A stretch of 64,000 nt of DNA from NCBI GenBank assembly GCA_021234155.1, contig JAJEKV010000046.1:6639012-6703011 (forward strand), in the 5' to 3' direction. The translations under genes and the position numbers were made by a program. Below, piece by piece: positions 26,367 to 36,093 of the stretch (position 1 is its first letter; the number at the start of each line of letters is the position of its first letter). Under the pieces are notes generated by a model. That model was not told the DNA's origin, did no database searches, and saw nothing but the letters and a program-made list of their open reading frames with translations. Origin of the DNA: Isoetes taiwanensis (Eukaryota > Streptophyta > Lycopodiopsida > Isoetales > Isoetaceae).

Positions 26367-26885
26367 AACCGGCAGGGTCCGAGACTGCTTTAGCAGCTAC
26401 AAGGAAAATTTGCATCAGCGGAGCTCTGGTTTAAGCAGAGATTTAAGCTCCAAGATCAGCGATTTAAGCTCCAAGATCAGCGCAATCGTCATGGCGTTAG
26501 AACCTTGTTTTTGACAAAGTTTTTGCTACCATGACCAAACAAAATCAGGCGCAGCCATGGCCCAGCTGCACAAACAAATCCATTCAAAAGGCTGAACGGC
26601 ATAAAACAGGGTCTGAATGGAATACAGTACCCTAAACCCTTCAAAAGCATTCCGGTTCAGAGCTCGGCTTTAGTAGGTAGTAGATCGGTTTGGTCGAAAA
26701 TGGGCTACAGAGGAGAAATGCTAGGGTTTGGATGATCTGCGGGCGATTTTGGAGCTTGGCGGCAGCTGCGGCTATGGCAGCCTCTGCAACATGCTCTACC
26801 TTGATTTTGTTTTTGTCAAGATGCTTCAAGATGGCCGGCCAGAGCTCCGTCTTCGCTGAGATGCTGATATTTGATAGTTGAGATG

Positions 26886-27337
26886 GGCGTGGGATAGTTT
26901 TACCCTTGATTGGGGGATCCCGGAGGTGTGATCCCGGAGGACGGGATCCCCCACGACGTGTGATCCCGGAGGACGGAATCCCCCTTACTGCGCAGTAACT
27001 GCGCATTTTTTTTGGCCCTTGAAAGAAAAAATGGGGCAGATTTCGTGTGGGATTTTCTCCCTTGATCCGCAACCAAATCGAATGGGGTCAGTTCGAGGAT
27101 GGTCGGAATGGGCTGGATCAGAGGGGCAGGTAGGAGCAAAGGAGGAATCAAAGCGAGCGCCGCTGTAATCAGGAAGCTTCAATCCGGCCGAAAATCAGCC
27201 CTAAACTGCGCAGTAATCCATTAACTGCGCAGTTGACTGTGTGATCCCGGAGGACGGGATCTTTTCTGATGGTGATCCCGGAGAACGGGATCACCACCTC
27301 CGGGATCCCCCAATCAAGGGTAAAACTATCCCATGCC
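26886..27337. mobile_element. Mutator-like non-autonomous element (452 bp, module B1)
   Basis: The inverted ends start GGCGTGGGATAGTTTTACCC and match over about 43 bp with one mismatch. A perfect 9-bp direct repeat, GTTGAGATG, flanks it at 26877-26885 and 27338-27346; a 9-bp target duplication is the hallmark of Mutator-like (MULE) transposition. Inside both arms are repeated GATCCCGGAGGACGGGATC palindromes and the palindrome ACTGCGCAGT near each arm. No transposase is encoded. Confidence 0.88.
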
Positions 27338-28093
27338 GTTGAGATGCTTGGCAGGCGGTTTATCAAGATAAACAGCCAAGCAGATGGTTTATCAAAATAA
27401 ACAGGCCGAATATGAGCTGTTACGGCTAATAATTGATTTCAATCTAACGGCTAGGATCTAAAGTAGTCGAGGAACTGCCGGTTAAGAAAAAGGAACGAGT
27501 ATCATCCATGTAAATTTGAGACTTGAACGGACTCATAGGGGGCTAGTCAAGCTGCTGGCGCTCGATTAATAAAGAGCTCTAAATTTGAACAGCTCTGCAC
27601 GGTTTGGAGCTTACTCGTCAGGTACTACACAGATCACCACAGGGATTAAAAGGGGGCTAGCTGATTGCTGGCCCTCTAGAAATAATCGGAAGAAGAAATC
27701 GGCTAGTTTTCGGTTTACAGCCCCCCCTTGACGTGGCCAAATTGTCCACCGTGGCAGTTTTTTTTGATGGCGGACGAACGGGCGACGAAAATCTCTTCGC
27801 TAGCACAACGGTACAGTGAATTTAACGCAGTTCCTTTGTGTTTAATACACCTGAGGCTGTTCAAAAGAGCCGACGAACTGCTCCACCTGCTCATCCGATC
27901 ACTGCAAATCACTGCAATGGCTCCAGAAGAGGAGACTTTCGGTTTACATTCTTTGCTCTTGTTCTGTCTGGTTTTTCTGTTTTGCCCAGTTCATTGTTTC
28001 ATTGCATTTCTTCCTATCTCATTGCATTTCTTCCTCCATTCAATGGCATTGGACTTCAGCAATTCCAATGCCAATATCACTACCATGCAATAG

Positions 28094-28665
28094 TTGCTTG
28101 CAAGAACTGCTACCAAAGATCAGACAATTGCATTTTGCATCCACATTGGCATGCTGCCTGAACGAAGAGATTGTGAAAAATGTGGAAAAACAATGAAGCT
28201 AAGAGGAGACAACAGGGGAACGAAGGATTGGAATGAAATGGAAGTGCAAAGGAAAGAGATGCAACTTCCAATGTTCGCTTCATAGAGGTACCTGGTTCCA
28301 CAGGTAGTATATTATTTTCCATTATATTGCGCCAGGTAGTATTATCTACAGTGATTGTTGGGCTGGCTACGATTCAGAATGGTTGTCACAGTTGGAATAT
28401 CAACATTATACTGTGAATCACTCCCAACACTTTAAAGATCCAATCACGAGTGCATACTAATAGAATAGAATCAACATGGGGAGCAAGAAAGAAAAATCCT
28501 TGCCATGCTACTTCTGATCAAGTTAAGGCATTGTATGAATCATACTTCTTTGAGTACATGTGGAGAAAACGATTTGTTAAAGTGAAGAATGAGGCATTCA
28601 ATGTTTTATGTGATCATGTGAGAATGTATAACAGGGATGTTTTGAATGGCCCTGAGGAGGTCTAA
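28094..28665 (+). pseudogene. Merlin (IS1595/ISXO2-like) transposase, broken, B1
   Basis: In two frames one can follow a Merlin transposase. First, residues resembling the N-terminal zinc ribbon: LPERRDCEKCGKTMKL, then after a shift WKCKGKRCNFQCS and LHRGTWF. A stop codon follows, and then, after what must be an internal deletion removing the first catalytic aspartate, the C-terminal catalytic part. In this B1 copy the VNHSxxF...HTNRIESTWGA region (about 28405-28495) is interrupted by small indels at CAG sites, for example ATCACGAGTGC against ATCACAGGAGTGC in B2. It cannot encode an active enzyme. Confidence 0.82.
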
Positions 28666-28756
28666 GTCAAGAAAATCTGAATTTTCTGTATCTTATTCTG
28701 TGTCAATATCTGAATGTTCTGAATTTACAGTTTTTCTGTCATTGCTGTTTCTTGGG

Positions 28757-28835
28757 TTATCGGGTTGCCACAGAAATGGTGTTTTCGGGTTCTCGGGTTG
28801 CCACCGAAATGGTGTTTTTGGGTTCACGGGTAGCC
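28757..28835. repeat. ~35-bp direct duplication inside the Merlin remnant
   Basis: GGGTTGCCACAGAAATGGTG and GGGTTGCCACCGAAATGGTG occur in tandem with TTTTCGGGTT spacers; the B2 counterpart is at 51321-51397. Non-coding 3' part of the element. Confidence 0.7.
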
Positions 28836-29416
28836 GTTTTTGGTGTTCAATAAACAGTTCCACCTGATGTCGCGAAGCATATACACAGTTGAAAAGCGAA
28901 GCATATAAATGTCCACGGTGGACAATTTGGCCACGTCCGGGGCCAGAAACCGAAAGTCTCCCAAGAAATCTTCATAAAAATCTTGAAATACCCCTCAATA
29001 ATGTGCCGCATGAGTTCCATAATTACTTTTTTTTTCATCGTGCAAAGCACAAATTTTCTCGATAAATCAAGATAAAGCGTAAGAGAACAAAGAAACAATC
29101 ATGATTTTTCTGATAATATTTTCAGCAAAAAGAAGAGAGAAAAATGGGATCAAATACTTGATTTTCCTGATATTTTTGCAGAGAGGAGGCCGCATCACCA
29201 CTCCAAAACCGCGGATCGTTGTAAAACTATGCTTGCTTCAACATTAAAGACCGAAGTTTTGAAAACTATTTTTATAACAAGACTAATTGCTAACGAATTG
29301 ATTGACAAAGGGGCCTCCAACCCGACCATTTTAACAACCGGTTAATGAATAAAGGATTTTGAAGGGTTGAGAGTAATGTACAAGGAGTATTCAAAAACTG
29401 ATGAAGATAAGAGCAA

Positions 29417-29526
29417 CAAGGACAACAACAAAACAACAAGGCTCAAGAAAGTGATCACGATGGAACACGGCCAAGGACAACAACAAAAAAACAAGGCTCA
29501 AGAAAGTGATCACTAGGGAACACGGC
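29417..29526. repeat. ~55-bp tandem duplication, ACAACAACAAAACAACAAGG-type (module B1)
   Basis: Two consecutive copies of a segment ending in AAGGCTCAAGAAAGTGATCA. The B2 counterpart is at 51978-52087, where a 109-codon plus-strand frame (51928-52257) covers it; I do not consider it a gene. Confidence 0.65.
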
Positions 29527-29849
29527 ATAATGGCGCCACTGATAATTGTGAGTTCTTGGCATACACCAAATGCCAGCCTATGATCACGGATGCTACAAGG
29601 TCTGCCATGCTCATGATCACAAAACAAGAACAAGAAAAAAAATATGTACAAAGGGTGAAGGGAACGTGGCCAAATGAGGCTCTCCAAATTTGAGAAACAA
29701 CCTGAGTACATCTGAAGAGGCTCCAGTCTAATATAGTGTAGACCAGCAAATCTGAGCCCTGCATCTAGCTAAATCTAAGCCCTACACTTATGTTAACCTA
29801 ATCATGCCAAGTGTCGTCTGCCACCACTGACACCTAGCATGTGCACGAT

Positions 29850-29870
29850 GTTAACCACTAGGTGGTTAAC
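29850..29870. repeat. 21-bp palindrome GTTAACCACT-A-GGTGGTTAAC-like (module B1)
   Basis: A near-perfect dyad around CACTAGGTG, repeated in B2 at 52414-52434, directly upstream of the GGAAACCTCCCC cluster. Confidence 0.7.
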
Positions 29871-29906
29871 ATGGTTTTATTGGCACCCGATTTGGGTTGG
29901 ACTCCA

Positions 29907-30349
29907 ATGGAAACCTCCCCAACTTTCCATGGAAATCTCCCCACTTTTCCGTGGAAACCTCCCCAACTTTCCGTGGAAACCCCCCAGTCTTCCTAGAACC
30001 TCACCAACTTTCCATGGAAACCTCCTCCAATTGGAGAGACTTCCACTTTAGAAAATGGGGGTGGTTTCCATGGAAATCTCCCCAGCTTTCTCTGGAAACC
30101 TCCCCAATTTTCTTGGCACAACTTGGGGAGGTTTTCGAATAAGAAAACAGGGGAGGTTTCCACGAAAAATGGGGAGGTTTCCAGTTGAAAAAAACCATCC
30201 ATTTGCACGAAGACAAAGATTCATGCCCGTGCGCCTCGATCCATGAAAGTTATCCACCTCGATGGTTGCGTAAATTAATTACTCTTTCTTTTTGTAAATA
30301 TTCCATGGAAACTTCCCCAGCTTTCTAAAGAAACTAAGGGAACTTTCCA
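29907..30349. repeat. GGAAACCTCCCCAACTTTCC repeat cluster, both orientations (module B1)
   Basis: At least six direct copies of ATGGAAACCTCCCCAACTTT on the left, then several inverted copies (GGGGAGGTTTCCA) on the right, with further diverged copies to 30349. Each unit is about 23 bp. The orientation flips around 30115-30140, so the whole cluster is a palindrome-like array. Seen directly; function unknown. Confidence 0.8.
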
Positions 30350-31792
30350 TAAAATATCTATAAGAGCTGACATTTTATTGAGTTTATCATCATTTTGAGC
30401 TCTTCATCAAGTTCTTTATCAAATCAAGTATAATTCCAGCCAAGATTTCATCTTTGTTCCTTTGATACTGCTATTTTTCTCATGGATTTGGATCTCTATG
30501 GTCGAGCCCGTAGTGGAAACCCAAGTAGGTTCAACTACTTGGGTGGCGTCTTACTCGGTCATTTAGAATGAGAAACCTTCAAAAAGGACTCTATACATTG
30601 TCAACCTGTAAACTACTTATTTAATTTCAGGACATATGAAAAGAATGAGCCCAAAAGCTAATGGGTGCATTAGAGAGTAGTTCATCGTGCACATTTGCAG
30701 TCCTCTTCGCACTTATCTTCGCAAAGCATTAAAAAAAATGGTAAGTGCAAGTCTTCATGCTTTTTTTTCCTTTTAGGAAAGAGCAACTAGCGTTCTCTGC
30801 AAGGAAAAGGACCCTGTACATAAGAAAATAAAACGACCTTGGGCAGGATCGAATCATTATACAATCTTCCTTGTTTAAACAACAGAGAAGGATTATGTGC
30901 CATGCTAAGGAAGGAAGAGTGTTTCAGGTCCCCAAAGAATTGTGACAACCGCTAAAGTTGAGAGTGGGAAAGCTAGACCTAATTAACTAACCAATTAATG
31001 ATGATAATGTGAAATTACAAGATTCCTAAAAACGTTGTCACCAAGGTACCTAATAGGCGTACCGATGAAAATGGACTCAAGTTCGTCTGCAGATACCATA
31101 TCCGCCTCTCCCAGACACTACCTTCACAATAAGCTTCAAGAATTTCTTGAAAAACCATAAACTTTCTAGCCCCACAGATTTGAGATTGCCGGAGTAAAGT
31201 TTGTGGATCCAGAGTCAAGCAAGGCTAGCTGCAAAAAATCATGCTTGCATCCAAAGAGTTCAAAGAATGCGTACCAATGCAAGTCTCAAATGAGAACGCA
31301 AAGCTTTCCATCATCAAGATCTAGGTCCTTTACGACTTTCAATCAACCCCGAAAGCGCATCAATTAATTACGCTTTAATACGCTATTCTAATTGTAGATT
31401 CTCGAGCTTCCAAAAATTGCCATTTCTTGGCCTCTGGAGCACCTGCATTAACAAATCCATACCCTGACTTCCCAACTATGGGCATCGGATAAGGCATCGC
31501 CTCAGTTTCTTCTTGCTAAGGCTTAACAGTTGCAAGAAAAACACGTAAAACAAAGTCTCGGATGGGTTGGTACTTTTTTCCTCAAACTTGGCGACCTCCT
31601 ACATCGCCACTGAAGCTATGGCGGGGCGCTGAGTTCGCGAATGGGGCAGAGGAAGTGGAGAGCATTTGATCGGTGTGAGAGCCGATCTCGGCGGAATGGG
31701 GCGGAGGAAGTGGAGAGCGAGAAGGAGATTCGACGGAGGAGATTGATTCAAAGCAGATAAGAACAAAAACGTGGCATCCGTTTTTTTTCTTT

Positions 31793-34700
31793 CACTACAA
31801 GAGAATGACGATTTTTTGTCAGAAAAAGCGTCAGATGGTCTTCACAAAACAGTCAACTGCCCAGACCCTACTGACTGACGAATTATCTGTCGCTTATTAT
31901 CTGACGATTGTGTCAAAAAGCGCCGTGAAAAGCGCCGATTCTTCCGACGCTTAAATGTCGGAAAAAGCGTCGGGCTCTTCCGACGATTAAGTGTCGAAAA
32001 AGCGCCGAAAAAAGCGTCGGGGAAAAACGTCGAAACGCCGAGAAAAAAGTCGTCAAATTTTTTTGTTAGCATTTTTCGTCAAAGAATGCATCAAAAATAT
32101 TTTTGCTAGCATTTTTGTCGTTATTAGTCACATATATTCTTTTGGATTTACTTGCACTCTTAATCGAATCTAGTTGCATTCGCAAATTGCATTCTTAGGA
32201 TATGACGATGCTTAAATTTACATGAATATATTTTACAAATTCATAAACAAGAGTATGAAAAATTTGAGATCCTTTATTCAAGTAGTAACTGTTACATGTC
32301 AAAAGGGATTGCAACAAGGACTCAAACATATAAGCCCAAGCTTGTACATAGGAATTCAAGCACCAATTACACGCAAACCAATATAATTAGTAAGTAGCCT
32401 ATGGGAATTTGCTGAATTCAAAAATAAAAAGCAATCTCACCGTTTAGCATTGAAGGTAAAGAGGGAGTAAAGACGATTTCCACAAATTTTGATGAGCTAG
32501 CCCCTTTAAGACATCACAAAAACACATTATACGCCTATGAAAATATATTTGAGAGAACGCAATGTCAAGATGGACAACGTGGAGGAGATTTAGAAGAAGT
32601 AAAATTTCATAATCACTAAACAATATAGAGATTGAAGTAACAATAAAAGTGATTCTATTTTGTTTGATCCCTTCTTGAGCAGCTGTAAGAACAAATCAAG
32701 AGCTCCATCAATAAATCCACGACGATATTATGCACAGGCAGAGAATTTCAAGAGACTACCTTAAACATTTTCGCACCCTTGAAACTTCCACAGTTCTAAG
32801 TACCCGTCATTTCCGTCAAGGATATATATGCTGTGTAATAAAGGTTAAAGTGTAATAACTATTATTATGGGATCCCAACTAAACATTTACAATATAAAGA
32901 CCAATCAACAATAGGAGGATCTATTTCCATAGGCACAAAGTGAAACATATGCAACCTGTTAGCATTGGACATACAAGTTTCCATGTTCAAAATCAATATA
33001 TAGGAATTCATCATACCTCATCTTGATTAAAGGGGTTCCATTGCAAAGAGGCAAGCTTCTCACAATGGACAAAAATCTGCAATAAGTATGAATCCCTACC
33101 TGCACAAATAACCAAGTCAGAGAATGTTTTAGAAATATACAATAAGTCTTTTGTTGGTGGCTTGGGCATCCCAACTTGCCTTTTTATTTGAGAATTTGAT
33201 ACATGAAATTGTACCAGGAATGGATGATTGTAAATCATCAACACAAGGTCTCTTAGTCAGAGATTGAGCTGTGTCTCACATTGCTTACAGCAGCCAAATA
33301 AACTCCCTGGAATACAAAGAAAATGCCATTTAGTGTTTTTCAATAGATCTGTTCACCTCGATCATGCCACCACATGTTCATTTGCAATTTGAAATTCAAA
33401 ATCTGAGGATAGAAATGTCTATGCTTTATACATATCTAAACGACCCAGAAAAATCCACATGTGTGAACGGATTTACCTCCAAAAGAGCCAGGGAAAAATC
33501 ATATGCCGCTGCCATTGTCCAAGAAAAACCATATGTGTAAAGCACAAACAGAGCTTCTGTAGGTAATGCTCATACTTTGTGCTTGAGTTTCTCATATCCA
33601 GCAAATCCAGTCTCAATCTGTTTATGCTCATGCTGGCCCTGTGTTAGTCAACAAAGATGCCCTATGTTATTTCTATTTAGAAATTAAATTAAATATGCCT
33701 TCGTGCTACCTCACTTCAGTCTCAAACGAATAAGAAGAAACCTGGGGACTTAGCTTTCCAAATTGCTAAACATGTAGTTATGGCCATTAATTCTAGCAAA
33801 TCCAGCTCAACACTTAGCTTTCCAAATTGCTAAACATGTAGTTATGGCCATTAATTTTCGCAAATCCAACTCAACAGGAACTCGGTCTATCAGCATTTAC
33901 CATTATGCATTTGGCACTTTAAGAAACCAGAAAAGCAGTATTTCTATTATCTTACATTCCATGGAATTCTATCATGATAATCAAAACCATTCATGTCTTA
34001 GAAGTATATTCAAATTGGCATGAAACATTACCATGAAAGCTAAACATTTTTCAACCTGAATAGAAGCATGAAAGCTTGTTCTTGCCTCATATCCAAGGAC
34101 ATCTGTATTTATTAGTTTAACTTAATAGAAATACTAGCAACCATAAAATTTTACATGGCCGGAACTAAACATTACCACAGGCTAACCTGAATATATGCGC
34201 TCCACAATAATTATTAATATTGCTGCCATTAGAGTGTCCACACTGCAGAGAGTTGTAACAGAGGACTAAGTCCAGAAAAGCAAACTCCAATTTGCCACAG
34301 CTATGGAATCATTTTCGGATTTGGCAGGCCCATTTTTGGATATCTGTTCAGCCCATTTATGAGCATATAAGATCATTTTCAGAACATCTTTCAAAAACCT
34401 TATCTCTTTTTCCAATGAAGCACATAATCTTGCAAAGGCTTCACATTCTATATCATAAATTAATTCTCAAATGTAAAATTGTATAACCATAAGGACTGAC
34501 CTGGTTTTTTTGCTCCAAGCTTCTAAATTTTGTCATGATCTGGCACAGCCGAATAGAAGCCCAACAGCCAGCCGTTTTTGCAGAGGTCTCCATCACCTTG
34601 TTGCAAATGAACTTTTATCAAATACCTCTTATCAGATATCTTATCTGAGGCCCAAAGCAGGATTCGGGACCTGAATGCCATCAACGGATCTTTTTTAGGG

Positions 34701-36093
34701 CTATTAGCCTCACAAATGTCATGAACTGATATTCGAACTGCAAGATTAGGACTTAAAATTTCAGTTTCGGCCACATGAGCCATAATCGTCTTTCCACGAC
34801 ATCTGTTGTGGCCTTCTATCTGCCCAGACATGCTGTTGGCGCCAGAGCTCCTGTCCTCAAATCGTAGGGTTTACACGTTAATGCCCTAAGTCCAAATGCA
34901 TTGACAAGGTCTAAAAATTTCCTTGAATCATAGTGGATTATAGTATCCCATTAGCATTGCTTGTACAAAGCCACAATTGGCCCTTTTCAACACACTCGGC
35001 ACCACCAGCATATAGCACATTTTATGGCTTTTTTCCGTTGCCGAAACTTGCTTTTTGCAAACAAACTCGAATTCTCGAAGCATATAACGTGTCCAGAAAC
35101 TTTTGCACATTGCAGAAACACTATTGAAAGGAAAGGAAAGGAAACCCCAAAATAAATTAATAGCATCATTAAATAATGTAAGAGCTTGTTTGTAGTAATA
35201 TTCCCCTTCCGACAAGTTTAAGCCATACGAAGTGACCTATACATGTAATTTTCGCTTAGTCCAAAGGATACCAAGTTATTTGCACAAAATCATAATAATT
35301 TCTAATATCATTCTCAAATCTATAGATATTCACCAATTAGCCCCTTAAGCCTTTAGCTACTAACAAATATGGCTAGTGCCTTGCATTTTAGGCAATCTAA
35401 GAACATGGATGCCACCATGGCACAGTGGCATAAATTGGCCTTGATTTGGAGCTCAAATGATTTTTCGAGAGCTATGCAAAGAGTTCCGTAAAATATACAA
35501 CTCTAGTATCTTGAGCATGTGATATGGGAGTTCTAGACCTCTCATATCAAAGATGAGCTTCACACGTGCTATATCTAGCCCTTGTGTCGCAGCTCAAACC
35601 TATAATACTAGCTAGAGATGGAAATTTATAGATTCAATTAAGGATCAACAAGTTTTAGGGGAAGATAGCTTTTCAAAACATCAAATTCCATCTAAAAATA
35701 CTCTTGGATGAAATGTTATGATTAAAATTGTAATAGTGTTATCTTCCACCAATGATCCGACGCGACTTTCGATGCTAACCGACACAAAAATCTAACGAAA
35801 CATCCGACGCTTTTCCCCGACGCTTTTTCCGATGCTCTTCGACGCTTTATTCTCGACGTATTTTCCGACGCTTTTTTTCTCGACGTTACATTTCGACGAT
35901 TTATGTGATGCATAACCCGACGATACTTTTCTCGACGCTTTAATCGACGAAATATCCGACGAAAATCGCCGGAAAAAGCGCCGAAAAAGCGCCGAAAAAT
36001 AATCGCCGGGCTTAGTCGTCGGCAGAACGCCGCAAAATCTCTCTAGACAGTCTGATGCTTTTTTTTACAATAAACAGTCATTCTCTTGTAGTG
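31793..36093. mobile_element. CACTA-type transposon 3 (in A6)
   Basis: The counterpart of element 1 in duplication copy 2, with intact CACTA...TAGTG termini and TTT flanks. Its central part (32150-35440) is nearly base-for-base the same as 9640-12950. Its 3' subterminal array (35740-36040) is heavily altered at CTG sites (TCGACG instead of TCTGACG). Confidence 0.92.
32440..34860 (-). pseudogene. captured host-gene fragment inside CACTA 3
   Basis: Nearly identical to the copy in CACTA 1. The 102-codon frame is intact at 34523-34831 and differs by only a couple of residues. The QWNPFNQDE piece is at about 33011-33110. Confidence 0.45.

Larger units (their letters stand above)
27701..28962. mobile_element. 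Merlin-type DNA transposon remnant (1.26 kb, module B1)
   Basis: Inverted ends (outermost GG, then TTTCGGTTTACAGCCCC and a perfect GACGTGGCCAAATTGTCC stretch) bound a decayed transposase. AAGAAATC occurs immediately outside both ends (27693-27700, 28963-28970), an 8-bp target duplication as made by Merlin elements. The first ~20 bp of the two ends match imperfectly. The transposase type (next entry) independently indicates Merlin. Confidence 0.85.
8031..30535. repeat. 22.5 kb tandem segmental duplication, copy 1
   Basis: This copy runs from the middle of unit A3 (TACTTGGGTGG) through unit A4, truncated unit A5 and module B1. The same order recurs in the next 22.5 kb: CACTA-bearing A, CACTA-bearing A, empty truncated A, module B. 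The block ends at GTAGGTTCAAC, where B1 jumps directly back into the middle of a unit A. A private marker supports the pairing: the second CACTA of each copy (in A4 and in A7) carries an A-rich plus (TTCC)n insertion that the first CACTA lacks. Seen directly by reading the two stretches side by side. Confidence 0.93.
24951..30535. repeat. module B1 (5.6 kb)
   Basis: Non-A sequence inserted between truncated A5 and the restart at A6; near-identical to 47508-53100. It contains a GCGTGGC-rich stretch, a hairpin, a Mutator-like element, a Merlin remnant and a repeat cluster, listed separately. The 184-188 codon minus-strand frames at 25717-26283 and 48288-48842 match no family I know, and their serine-rich composition suggests they are fortuitous. 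Confidence 0.93.

Noticed and set aside
27728-28093. 121-codon plus-strand frame with a hydrophobic end in the Merlin remnant
   Set aside because: It precedes the transposase in the element, has no family resemblance, and its continuation differs between B1 and B2; more likely untranslated left part of the element.
29893-30257. Overlapping frames on both strands in the GGAAACCTCCCC cluster
   Set aside because: Repeat-driven open frames on both strands at once; they follow the 23-bp unit and not a protein pattern.
30385-30535. Possible LTR retrotransposon end at the right of module B
   Set aside because: No TG...CA ends, primer-binding site or second LTR could be found.
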